From: Imbricaverruca yamaguchii
Lineage: Eukaryota; Arthropoda; Thecostraca; Neoverrucidae
Direction of reading: 5' to 3'
DNA length: 64,000 nucleotides
Assembly (NCBI GenBank): GCA_034440575.1
Contig: JAOTOL010001639.1
Coordinates: 569,001-633,000, forward strand
This document shows, piece by piece, positions 1 through 10,865 of the stretch. Numbering within the stretch: the first letter of the stretch is position 1; each line of letters opens with the position of its first letter. The notes under the pieces are model-generated. The model was not told the DNA's origin. It was given only the letters and a program-made list of their open reading frames with translations, and made no database searches. Made by a program: the position numbers and the translations under genes.

Positions 1-1306
1 CTGACAGCTCGGATCTGCGTGGGTAGACCTGCAGTGCGATGATAGACCTGACGACCTCAAACTGGTCGGTAGAGCCGAAGAATAATGCCGCCATTGTGCC
101 GTCGGTAGGCGAGTTTTCACGTCTCAAACGGTTGCTTGCTGTTATGAGATACAACCTGACCAATGTATACTGGCAGAGCAATGCAGGTGCAGATGGCGTT
201 ACCATATAACCTCAACGGGGTCATCCTGAGTCATTGTGATATTCAGAATTTCATTGAAGTATAATGATCGCTTAGGACCGGAAAAAATGTCCCAAGTCCT
301 TATCAAATCAACATATATTTTATCAGACATCCTTACCTGTAAGGTCATCATAGGTCAAACATACATATGCCTGTTTTGAGGTACAATGTCAGGTAATGGT
401 ACAATGGCATCGCAAACTCTATCACAAGTGATGTTTTTGCCGCCTGAAACGGTTGCTTGTTCGTATCCGACATAATCAAACATTGAAAGGTCAATCCAGC
501 TGTAATTATCATAGAGAGGTCAGCGTGTACCGCGTGATCTCAAGAACAACATATTGGATACAACACAACACGAGAGAGTATTCTGTAGGATATCCGAATG
601 CACAAGCCCGTTTTTCGAGCTCCTTGTACACATGCAGCCTATAAATATGCAACACACTGCACACTTGGGGAGGGGGGAGTTATTTTTTAGGTGTGCCGGA
701 TCATAAAGTTCATTTGCGTCGCATTTAAACCGAGTGCGTTATGTGTTTATCTCTATAAAAGCTAGTGCTTGCGATCAAGGTACAGTCAGGTGGACATATA
801 CGTTAAGGGAATTTGAATGAAATAAAAAGGTGCTAGCTATAAGCACCATGCCTATATTTAACACCTGAAATTTTGCAATGTGATGCCAACTACAGAAAGG
901 TGCTTAATTCAGGCAGCCCTGTGGGGCTGAAGTTTGACATCTGAAGTAGCACCCAATGGGTGCTCATAATTGTCTTTTACAGTGAAGCCGATATATTATA
1001 CTTGCATTCCACCTACTTGATTGGTACTGTGCTAGTTCCTGAAGATGGTTATGGTTAGTTAAAACGTCGACAAAATATAATAACTTCGAAACAAGATTTC
1101 CTCCACATCGATGCTGACTTCCTATGCCTCCTTTATATTATAGCGACCATGTTAATCATTGCACCGCTTGAAAATATTATATATGGACTTACTCTTAACC
1201 ATAGAGCATGCGTCGAAGACTAAAAAACACTAAAAAGCTTTAAAAACTACTAAAAAAGGTAAAATAAGATGATGGATCCAGAGATCGTTGTCACATTCAA
1301 TTCTGT
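1..1306. other. No gene seen
   Basis: AT-rich DNA with only short random frames. The one item noted is a direct repeat of AGGTCA with 4-base spacing at 342-357, which also occurs at 46036-46051. Confidence 0.5.
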
Positions 1307-1428
1307 ATCTCTCTCTCTCTCTCTCTGTCTCACTCTCTCTTCCTCTCTCTCTCCCTTTCTCTCTCTCTCTCCATTTATATTTATATATATATACATATGT
1401 GTGTGTATGTGTGTGTGTGTGTGTGTGC
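1307..1428. repeat. Compound microsatellite (TC)n-(AT)n-(GT)n
   Basis: About 65 bp of CT dinucleotides, then TA, then GT dinucleotides. The Ser/Leu/Thr/His-rich frames seen on both strands here are products of the dinucleotide repeat. Confidence 0.95.
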
Positions 1429-1912
1429 ATCATAAGCGTATCATGCATAATTTCGCATCTATTTGGACCCAAATTTGAAGAGTGAGAAATGTGCGAAGTC
1501 CGCCGGTATCTGTACTCGATGAATCGTCACAGGTCATTACTCGGACCTAACTTAACGACAGGCCTGACACCAAAAGTGCAAATGAATGCATGCATATGTG
1601 CACACAATTTTGTTCCGGAATTTGGACGCGGGAAAGTCGTTGGCTTGTATTTTGATGTCTCGAGTTCAGTCCTGGCGTGTGGAAGTTGTTTTCCCTTTCT
1701 CCTTTGGTACTGCAGTTTGAAAGATGTATTGGATCGGAAAATACTTTAGCTTTGTATGCATGCTTCAAGGCACGTGGCTGCAGAAACACTGGTAAGTGGC
1801 GAGCTATTTTCACTGCTGTTTGGCTTCCCGGAAAAGAGATATTGCAGCTGAAGTAGACTCAATGAGTGCGAATTGCTTAAAAACGGGAAAATTATCCCTA
1901 AATTTATTTGGA

Positions 1913-1918
1913 TAAATA
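1913..1918 (-). terminator. Candidate polyadenylation signal of the EF-hand gene
   Basis: AATAAA on the minus strand, about 410 nt past the stop codon at 2331. It is the first canonical hexamer I see downstream. No transcript evidence is available. Confidence 0.35.
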
Positions 1919-2330
1919 CAAACACACATACAAATATAATAAATTCCCCTTTAGACAACAAACAAATCTGGATAACAAATCGTGCTTGACAGCACGAAGA
2001 CAATCGACGTCGGCACGAAGGTAACAGTTGGCGAATTGGCGCGCATCACAGCAGGCATTATTCTGAACCTTACGCGCATTTACCCCCCTTTTGGTCTCGA
2101 AACGTACCGACCGCTTCCCCAGTGTTCCCAACGCCGCAGACACGGAAGACGTGACCCCAGAACCGCAAGCGTTCCACGCCCACACGCCTAAATAGCTACC
2201 GTTCGCTGCAACTGAGCTGACATTAGACACACACGCCGCGGCTGCCGGCGAAGCCGATAACAGAAACAAGAAGTGCACCGGTCGCCGGGTGGTGGCGTCG
2301 ACGCGATGTCGAGACGGGACCCGTCCGCCC

Positions 2331-2365
2331 TCACCACTCATCCGAGAAGACCGCCTGCACAAACT
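2331..2365 (-). CDS. EF-hand gene, last coding exon
   Basis: The acceptor is tgttttcag. The exon adds EFVQAVFSDEW and a TGA stop, supplying the position-12 glutamate of EF4 and its exiting helix. The fit of the phase and of the EF-hand pattern across the junction makes this tiny 35-nt exon convincing. Confidence 0.88.
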
Positions 2366-3311
2366 CTGAAAACAAGCCACGTGCAGCTTATCAACTGCGG
2401 CGCCGCTCTAACAATGCTCGTCTCATGAGGTAAACGACTGATGCGAATCGGTGTTGAGATATTCACAGATGGACGTGCACAGTTATGCTTCGATTTGGAA
2501 AGAAGTGTGTGGCAAAAGAAATACGGAGGAATTGTGAGCCAAGATCGAAGGGTTAACGGGCCGGGGCAATTGGTGAATTGATGCATGCATTGCAACATCA
2601 TACAGATGACCTATGTGAAATGAATGCCGCGACTTACCTGGGTAGGAGATGCGGCTATCGCCATCGTCATCTATTTCGTCAACGATTTCCTCAACTGCAA
2701 AACAACACATCGTGCGTTAAGAATGACCTAGTAAAGTACAATGTAACTACCTAAGCAAAGTGCAACGCAAAGCAAAACGTGTTTGATGTCTTCACCACAC
2801 TTGGGACGATAATGAAACGATGTGCAAAGGAACCATTACATCCAGAGGCGTAGGAATGTCTCAAAAAGTGGGTGGGGGTAAGGTCAACAGCAGGGGCGCA
2901 GCAGGGGCGCACCCAATAATTTCCCAAAGTACCCTAGCTCAGGACTTTTTAATAGAAAACCAAATAATTTGAATAGTGAACATTCAACCTTCACTACTAG
3001 GGTAGGAGTGGGGGGCAGACTCCCTAGGAACGCCTTTGGCTCACAGCAACATGTGTTACTTGGTTTAAAACAAACTATCATCGCAGCATAAGTACATTCA
3101 AATTTACACTTTACGCTGGACTTGAAACTTTTTTTTCACGACTCATGGATTCTTTGGTAATAATATGTTTATCTTATTGGTGCGAGTGAAATCATTAATA
3201 TAACTATTACTGTTCGATCAAAATGTCTTCATTTTCCGCCATGTGTGTGTGAGGGGGGGGGGCAAGCTCATTGTAGGTTCACTAAAGAGTATGTGGCGTG
3301 CCCTAGTTTCC

Positions 3312-3393
<82 letters not shown>

Positions 3394-6300
3394 TTTAAGA
3401 TATCCCCCGTTGTTGTTCTTCACCGATGTTCACCGATGTTGGTGAGGAGAAAAAGTAAACAAGAACTTAGCTTACTTCCTGGCCCATGGCAAAAGAAGTC
3501 TCATGATTGATGCTGAAGAGGATGAAAAACAGGAAAGGGCGGGTGATACCTGGCTGAGCGTTCTTTGATCCGGTGTGTGACAGACCAAGATTGGCAGGGT
3601 GGGGCAAAAGAAAAACGCAACAACAACAAACAATACATAGTATGGTGTTTCGTCCTCGGTGCTGAACTTCAAAACATAGTATGATCGGTGAACTCAATCA
3701 TCCCTGTAGTACACATGATTCACTTTAGAATAACCGCAACTTAAACCGAAATGCTACAACTACATCATGTGGCTCCCGGCTGAAACGGAATGTAAGCGCT
3801 TATTTTGGGGACCAGCAATTCAGTGCAAAATAGCTGACGGGTGACAACACACAGCGCCAGATAAAGTCGTAATGTGCTGGGACCTAAGAGACACAAGGGC
3901 CCATCCATAATTCAATTCGATGATTAATTTTCTACTTCTCTCGTTTTCTGGTGGCTAAACATCCGGATAACCGCTGATCTTTGATTCATCTCATCCCTTT
4001 GGTTAGATACGCTCTCAGATTCACCACGGAACTGATGCTCAAGTTAGGTGCTGTTTTTACCTCTCCGTTTTTTTGTCTACGGCTGTGTTTAGGGCTTTTA
4101 TTATTGGGGCCCACAACCTCTCAGCCGGGATGTTCCAATTCCCCCTTAGGTACGCCACTGCGCATGACCCAATGATTGTATAGCCTAATACTGACGACTA
4201 TAGAATAAATCGCACAAAATTGGCTTTCCTATGCCCATTTAACTGCTTGCAACACAAGTAGTGTTCAGAAGTATACACCCAGCAAACGACCTAAATCCAT
4301 CCTATTATCTTCGGGGTTCTTAAATATCAGCCTGGACATGCACATCACTGGATGCTGAAAAACCTCGATAGTAGTCTCCGTTGTAATTAGGTATTTAATA
4401 TGTTTAATCTAAATTGATCCATTGAATAGGCTCTGCATCAGTGTTCTAAGCAGATATTGTTACGTGTACCATGGGCCCACCATTTGACCGAACCATTTCT
4501 CTTGGACGGCATAATTTGAATTAAATGTTTGACGTGCTGTCAATGCCACTACGTAGCTATCCAGCTAAAGATCCACTCGGGTCAGTTGCCATCGTCGTTA
4601 TGTGCCTTCTCAAGTCACATGACAAGCATCACTCATCACTGGTCACTTCATCACTGTTCATATTGCTCCCCGTGATGCGACCTTGCCAGGCCGCATCACG
4701 AGCGCCTAATCCTCTGAAGGGATTCTGAAATTCTGAGAGGCGTTCTCGCACTTGAAGCTAATATAATATGATATGGACTTCATTGGTGTATCTATGTTAA
4801 TAATTAATGATGGACATACGTATTTCGCTATGTTGGATGCCAGCACCGATAATGCCCATACATATCGCTTCAAAGGTGTGCTGTGCCCAACTGTGAGAAT
4901 CCATTGAAATGTGAAATGTTGTACGTTTTATCCCATGCTGCAGTCACACACAGAATGTATCGAGGCAGTGATGTGTATGCTTCAATAATCATACATGCAC
5001 ATGTTGAAGTAGATAGCAGCTAGGACCAAGACCAAATATAATACATGGCAATACGACATCAAAGTAAGGAACGTGCACGTGCGAATTGCAGATTGTAGGT
5101 ACCTTGATTGCGTTACGTTACTGCCTTCACCCGTGATAATTTTATATTGCTAGCAATATTAACTAAATCGATACCATATATACTAGCAGTCAAAGAATCA
5201 CCGTGAAATTCTAGTATGAATGCATTTTGGTACTGGATGGCACATTATCTGCTTTATATCTTTTCATATACCATTTATCTGCTATATTACAAGCAGATAT
5301 ACTTAATAGCTCATATATCTGTTTTATATCTTTTATCGTCTTTTATAGTATAACATAAAGTGTGAATATCTATACATCTGTTGCACTACATAAACTACTG
5401 AATTAGTTGAGTTTTTGTAAGGTTATCTCCAAGTGTGCATGACTCAAAAATGACGTGCTACGATACGATGTATGCAGTTTTTACTTAGTTATTGAATGCA
5501 GGGATTTTTTTTCTCTCACATATTCAAATGTATGCATGCATGCAGGAAATTCAAATGTCTCAAAATTGGGGGGCAGCTACCATTGTTGCCTTCCAACACC
5601 TTGAGAACTGGGTTGGTCATGGCCCTCTGCCACCTATTTCTACGCGTATGATTACATCTAATTTGCATTGCGAATTTAGGAAACAATAGTTGTACATGTG
5701 CAAGGTACTTGTTACCATATGCTATTCAAGAACAGCAAAATTTCCAGCCAAGGTATTACTGAAACTGTTCGTGCATACTTACTTTCTTCCAGAGAGAAAT
5801 CCTTTCCAAGGCTCTTCAGCACATTCCAGATATCCTGTGCGCCAATCAGTCCGAAGTTCTGACGGTCGAATATCTGAGGGCCATAAGTTCACCGTTAATA
5901 ATACGTTTCTAGAACTTGCGCTTCTTCATCGTGAATCTATATTGCTTCTACGCAGACCAACATACTTCGAATTGCTTTATCCCACTGACAAAAATGCATT
6001 GTGAACATCAGTTGAGCTTCGGTCGCATCTTGCGGGCGGTTGAAGAGCCACCATATCCTACCATGGGACACAGTGTGGGGCTGAGGTGGCCTCGCTCGGT
6101 GTGTTGCAGGATCGACCCATCCAAGCCAATACACACATAGGCTATGAGCATCAGCCGAACCACCCAGATGCAGTAGCAGTGTGGATACATGCGGCCCAGA
6201 TCAGGAGTGTGGCTAACGGAGGGCATGGGTGAGTAAGGGCGTCCCTCCCCTCCAACAAATTGACCTGTTGCCAACGCGTCAGCATGCCAATGGGATGGAC

Positions 6301-7247
6301 TGGTGGTGCCCACCTCGGTGGTTCCCTGTCATAGGGTCCATCAGACTTGATAGCGGCCCTGGAGTACAGCGACTTGACAGCGACTCTGTACCTCCTTAAC
6401 CTCTTTATGGCGCTATGGGCGAGCAGTTCTTTTTGGACGGGCATCTATTGGGAGTCTTGGCTGTGAGCAGTTCCTCACAGTTCCCCATCTTGCACAGCAG
6501 TCCGGCGACGCCCTTGCTCCGGCAAAACTGACATAGGGTTGACACAGCCCGCGCTATCTGATAACAACCGGACACGTGTGGCGCTCATTTTACCTGGAAC
6601 GTTTTCCGGAGGGTGATGTCCCGCTCGTGAGCAGACTTCGCCTTCTCCTCGCTTTTGGCTTGGCCAAACGCCAGCACAAAGTCGTCGAATGTGATAAATC
6701 CGTCCCCTGAGAAAGGAACATCGTGAACCATGAGCTAAACACAACCTACTATGATGATGCGAGCAGAAAAGACTGGTTGGTGTCGAAAAAAGAAGCCTAC
6801 AGATTGCCCATTCATCATAGACGTTAATTGCAATGTTCATTAGCGGGAACGCAATAAATATTGCTCATCAACGGTAAGCACTGCGCATGGTAAAACATCG
6901 GTCATGATATGTCAGTCCGTATGCATATTACGCATTATCATAGGGCATCAGGCATATCATCTAAAGAAGCAACAACACTTTATGATTGTGCTCCTGTTCT
7001 AGCAATGTCGTCGTCGTCGGGCTGCTCTGGACTCACCGTCAACGTCAGTTTTGGCCATGACGTCCGTCATCTCGCCGTCAGTGATGTTGAGCTCGATACT
7101 CCTCAGGACGTTGGTCAGATGTTCTGAGGTGATGGTGCCGTCCTCGTCCGTGTCCAGCAGGTCGAACTGCCGCCGCAGCGCTGTGTACAGGTCAAGCGAG
7201 TCAAGCTGCTGCCCCAATATTGTGGGCACGTCAAACGCATCAAGCTC
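2331..7247 (-). CDS. Calmodulin-like four-EF-hand calcium-binding protein (five exons joined)
   Basis: Joining 7247..7037, 6706..6594, 5873..5783, 2694..2638 and 2365..2331 on the minus strand gives about 168 residues ending in a stop, with every junction GT/AG and in phase (1, 0, 1, 1). Four EF-hand units follow in order. EF1 has the loop DTDEDGTITSEH, with His at position 12. EF2 has DVDGDGFITFDD, split by the first intron. EF3 has DRQNFGLIGAQD, which lacks the acidic residues at 3 and 5 and probably binds no calcium. EF4 has DDDGDSRISYPE, close to canonical and split by the last intron. Family knowledge: such proteins are small cytosolic calcium sensors that bind target peptides. The spacing is calmodulin-like, but it is not calmodulin itself, troponin C or a centrin I recognise, so I give no symbol. 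The 5' end is unsettled. A candidate polyadenylation signal (AATAAA, sense) is at 1918..1913. Confidence 0.88.
2638..2694 (-). CDS. EF-hand gene, exon 4 (EF4 loop)
   Basis: The acceptor is ttttgcag and the donor gtaagt. The exon is 57 nt, phase 1 to phase 1. It encodes EEIVDEIDDDGDSRISYP, the entering helix and most of the loop of EF4. It lies 3.1 kb from exon 3; that intron contains a long (AT)n tract. Confidence 0.9.
3318..3391. repeat. (AT)n microsatellite
   Basis: Uninterrupted alternating AT of about 72 bp inside the large intron of the EF-hand gene (between exons 3 and 4). Confidence 0.97.
5783..5873 (-). CDS. EF-hand gene, exon 3 (degenerate EF3)
   Basis: The acceptor is ccctcag and the donor gtaagt. 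The exon is 91 nt, phase 0 to phase 1. It encodes IFDRQNFGLIGAQDIWNVLK and then SLGKDFSLEE. The fold pattern of an EF-hand is kept (Phe/Asp start, Gly at 6, Ile at 8), but Asn/Phe and Gln replace the acidic ligands. Confidence 0.9.
6594..6706 (-). CDS. EF-hand gene, exon 2 (rest of EF2 and linker)
   Basis: The acceptor reads tttctcag and the donor gtaaaa. The exon is 113 nt, phase 1 to phase 0. It encodes GDGFITFDDFVLAFGQAK, completing EF2, then a Lys/Glu-rich linker (SEEKAKSAHERD) and the entering helix of EF3. Confidence 0.9.
7037..7247 (-). CDS. EF-hand gene, first visible exon (EF1 and start of EF2)
   Basis: Reading starts near LDAFDVPTILGQQLDS and runs through EF1 to KTDVDG, ending at donor gtgagt (7036..7031) in phase 1. 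The high end is uncertain. The frame is closed by TGA just upstream of 7247. Either an acceptor AG at 7248..7247 opens the exon, or a one-base break separates it from an ATG at 7272..7270 whose frame reads MSMNVAEM before running out of register. Confidence 0.82.
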
Positions 7248-7320
7248 TCATCTCAGCGACATTCATGGACATGACGGTGGATAAAAGGAGGGGGCAGCTG
7301 TACCATTGAAGAAATAGAAG

Positions 7321-7985
7321 GTGAGGATATGATCTTACCGCCAGCCCCCAAAAGTAATGAGAGCACTAGAACCTGTCACCAGTTATCCGGAGTCTTTCCG
7401 GTGAGATCCTCATACCCCGTATCTGCGGAGTCCTTTTCTACCCCATCTAACTTCCACTCTTAGCGTTGCATGAAAACGAACGTGGTGTTGCCGGAAAGCG
7501 ATCGAAGAGTAGGATCCGAAACTATCCCCACAATTTCATCTCCCGAAAAAGTGACGTCACTAGGGATGTCCATGTGATTATGACTAACATGTTTTTGATT
7601 CTGGGGAGACTTGAATTTTCTTTCTCTAATGGATAGAGGGGACCGAGAGACGTTGTTCTAAGTCAACTTTCACTCCTAGAAATGCTTTCTCTAGCCAGAA
7701 TCTTCTATTTTAGCCCCGATTTTAGCCCCAAGGACCAAACATGTATAACTTATACGCCATCAAATACGGAAAAAATCAAAAATTCGTCAATTGCATTTTG
7801 GTGCATCCGTACATGCATTGATGATAAGCAGACACTGAAGGTTTCATTCAAAGGTTGTCAGTTAAAGTGTGACGGCTGTTTTCGGTACAAAATTGTTCAC
7901 GCTTGTGGGCTTACTGGCAACCTCCCTCCATGCATGCTGAACCTGGCCTGGGCCGACATATTATTACATGATAGAGGCAGATAGC
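7321..7985 (+). mobile_element. Diverged relative of the 27.5-28.3 kb inverted-repeat element
   Basis: It shares with 27470-28110, in the same order, a tctttccggt block, an ACCCCGT.TC.G.GG block, the motif aaaagtgacgtcac, an (A/G)GGGGACCGAG(A)GACG block, atgctt.ctttagccagaatc, and ataagca-aC-ctgaaagtttcatt. Overall identity is moderate with many indels. No long frame is present, which suits a non-autonomous DNA element. It sits just upstream of the EF-hand gene's visible 5' end. Confidence 0.7.
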
Positions 7986-8429
7986 TTAAGCGCGTCACCC
8001 TAAACAATAGTTGTAATAACGCCAATCTTAGCAGGAATAGCGACTATAGATGGAATTGCAAAGGAAAATATATGTGACTTACCGGCGATCAATAAATTAC
8101 ATGATTTTATCGACCTGATGCGTACCTAGGTCGTTTTTATCAATGCATACAATACTATGGGCTCTATGCTATCATAAAGGGCCCGTCAGGATAGCAATCC
8201 AGTTTACTCCTGTCCAATCACAATACCCCTCGTTATTATTACTGGCGGGCAAAATCGATGTATCGGCGCTACCACCGGGTGTGATTAAGGCTGGGTTGGC
8301 ACAGTCGATGATACTGTGTAATGCTTTGCTGCATTGTAGAACAACTTCACGACAAAATAGGACACCACAAAAATCGCTTCGCTGGCGCTCGAGACGTACA
8401 CGATTAGCCTGGATCGTCACTTTCGCCAC

Positions 8430-8600
8430 AAAGTTATATGTTGATAAAGGTTGTCCACGGCCATATCGTCATTGTAGATCACGCAATCACGGTAAGTAAG
8501 TGGGGGATGAGTTCCCCAAGTATTATGAGGCTTAACATTATGCCTATGGGCGTAGCATGGAAGGAATGACCCCAAGATGATCATGCACCCTAACCGCAAA
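8430..8600 (+). repeat. Dispersed repeat, copy 1
   Basis: Aligns by eye with 9435-9600. Shared blocks include aaggttgtcca, gtcatt.tag, gtaag...gtggggg, agtttaacatt/aggcttaacatt, gcc.atgg, and gcatggaa..aat. No coding potential is seen. Confidence 0.7.
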
Positions 8601-8987
8601 CCCTCCGTCTCCGTTCATGTTGGTATGGAAAATTGTCAGAATGGAAGGAAAATGGCAACATGTTGCCATTTCCGACTGCCTCACGCTGTCCTGACCGAGC
8701 CAATGTCCCTGTTGGACGTCACGTGTGTGTGCGTGTGTGTGTGTGGCTTACTTACATGCGAGCTCCTCGCCGTGGACCACAGTGGCCTGGGACACTGCTG
8801 TCTGCGCCATATCGCCGTGTGCTCGGTCGCGTCCGGTCGGGGCGGAGGTCGGTCTGGCCGGACTGAGGCGACTGTGACGCGCCGCCGCCGTCCAGGCCTT
8901 TTGTAGGCCGTCACGGCCGGTGACGTCAGCAGGGGGTAACCCGCGCCGTCACGGCGCCCACAGCCGGCCGAACACCAACCCGCCAGC

Positions 8988-9318
8988 TCTGCGTCACGGG
9001 GTCAGAACCCGCCAGCTCTGCGTCACCAACTCAGGACACGTCAGCTCTGTGTCACCTACTCAAAAAATGCCAGCTCTGTCACCGACTCAGGACACATCGG
9101 CTCTGTGTCACTGACCCAGAACACGCCAGCTCTTTGTCACCGACTCAGGACACGTCAGCTCTGTCATCGACTCAGAACACTCCAGTTCTGCATCACGGGT
9201 TCAGAACCCGCCAGCTCTGTCACCGACTCAGAACACTCCAGCTCTGTGTCACCGACCCAGAACACGCTAGCTATGTGTCACCGAATCAGAGCACGCCAGC
9301 TCTGTATTACCGACTCAC
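8988..9318 (+). repeat. 27-29 bp minisatellite
   Basis: About 12 imperfect units of the type CAGCTCTGTGTCACCGACTC plus AGAACACGC. Units with and without a GT give lengths of 29 and 27. Two units carry a variant block (cacggggtcagaacccgc). Confidence 0.92.
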
Positions 9319-9434
9319 ACTAATGCTCGAATTGTAGACGATCGGTTTTGCGAGAGCAGAATTCGTGGCATGCCCCGTTGGCAGCTTCAAATGTAGCGAT
9401 GCGGGAGCTGGTGGCGATCAGAAAATGGCATGTC

Positions 9435-9600
9435 TTGATAGGGGCAAGGGTTGTCCAAAGTCGTGTGGTCATTATAGCAGATTACGACCAGTAAGCGAAG
9501 GGGTGGGGTGTGGGGGGGGGGCGTCCTCCAAACATAGTGAAGTTTAACATTGGGCCAATGGCTGCTGCATGGAAATAATCCATTCACAAAATTAGCATGT
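9435..9600 (+). repeat. Dispersed repeat, copy 2
   Basis: Second copy of the repeat at 8430-8600, about 1 kb away in the same orientation. A 27-29 bp minisatellite separates the copies. Confidence 0.7.
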
Positions 9601-10149
9601 TCCTATCCAAAATTCGAGACATCGCCCATGCTAACACGAGCAAATCAATGACAAATTGGGCAGTACTGGAATAGACTGCGACGTACTGTACCCAATCGGA
9701 AATCGCAATACAAACGGTACGGAATTTATTTGGGCTTTGGTGCATTCAAGTATGCTGATAGAAAAGACGCAATAAAACATTTATGTGGCAGCATCTTCTT
9801 TTCCCATCATCCTTTTTTGTATCCATGTTGTCAGGTTTTGGAAGTATCTTGCAACCTAGGAACCAATGATGACCCATCAATATGCACACTGTGGTAACCG
9901 TCTCAGCAACATAGATATCAGAAGCGTAATCACGTTTGCAGGGTATATATTTTGTATGTTACAAACAAATTGAATCCAGGTAATTTAAACCTTTTTGGCC
10001 GTAATACGTAAAAATACGTTCCAGACTGCTGTAAAACAGTAGTCTGGAATAGCCTTACGGGGTGTGATATCTGCTGAAATGTTTTTGGTAGGACATAAGT
10101 ATGAAGTAATGTCTACTGAACGCATGGGATCTCCGCGTAAGTGAAAATT
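9600..10149. other. No gene seen
   Basis: AT-rich spacer. A short inverted repeat, cagactgctgtaaaacagtagtctg, is centred near 10035. Nothing else is supportable. Confidence 0.5.
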
Positions 10150-10865
10150 GGTCTGGCCCTGCGAGAGGGACCAGGAGTGCTTTTGTTTGATGTGTGTGCC
10201 ATACGATTAGTGTTTGTTTCCACTCCTCGGGAGACCCACCACATAGGGGCCCACCAGGGGGGACGCCTGGGCCCCGCGGACGGGAGGTCGCCAGCCGCCC
10301 GAGGAGCTATACTGGGTCAGGCGACGCCATCACCCGGCCGGGAGAGAGATACTCCGAGACACAGCGCCGCCCACCCCTTGACCCCAGCCGGCCGGGCCGG
10401 CAGGCACTGGGAAAAGTCCCAGGTCCCCGGCCAGAGGCGACCAGCCACTTGGCCCGCGTGAGGCCCCACGGGCCCGCCCGCCCCTCCGGGATATCAGGAC
10501 CAAAGAGGTGTGTTGGTCCCTCGTCACAACTAGCACCGTACGACGAGGGACCTCAACCTCAAGGACTCCGTCAACCCCGGGGGACAGGCCGAGGGGGCGC
10601 GGCTACCCCGATAAAACTGAGCTGGTGGGCAGGACCGGGGAAGTTGCCCTGCCTGCCCATAGTATGGATAGTTGGTGTTGCAGGGCCAGGTGAGAAACAT
10701 GGATGTTGGGATGAGATGGGCATTGGAATGGGAGTGTATGGACGGAAGGACGAGCGAGGCACTCTTCGTCTCACCCCTCGCCGGTATGACGGTCTCCGGG
10801 TCTTTGGGGCACTCAATCCCCCCACCACGGAAAGGTGATACCTCGTCGGGGGGGGGGGTCCGTTT
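10150..10865 (+). repeat. GC-rich dispersed family C, copy 1
   Basis: One of four copies (others at 25118, 34452 reversed and 36773). Landmarks in order are: a CTGG(C/T)C..GAGA start; ccaccacataggggccc; a gacgggag block; cccggccgggagagag; gatatc.ggaccaaagagg; a hairpin at 10518-10549; ctccgtcaaccccggggga; ggtgagaacatgga-type; and a terminal caccacggaaaggtg hairpin. The frames through it are not conserved between copies, so I do not call a protein. Confidence 0.85.

Noticed and set aside
8990..9320. Possible CRISPR-like array
   Set aside because: Units are adjacent imperfect copies with no unique spacers, in eukaryotic DNA; it is a minisatellite.
10194..10838. 214-codon plus-strand frame
   Set aside because: Lies in repeat family C; the other three copies do not keep the frame open.
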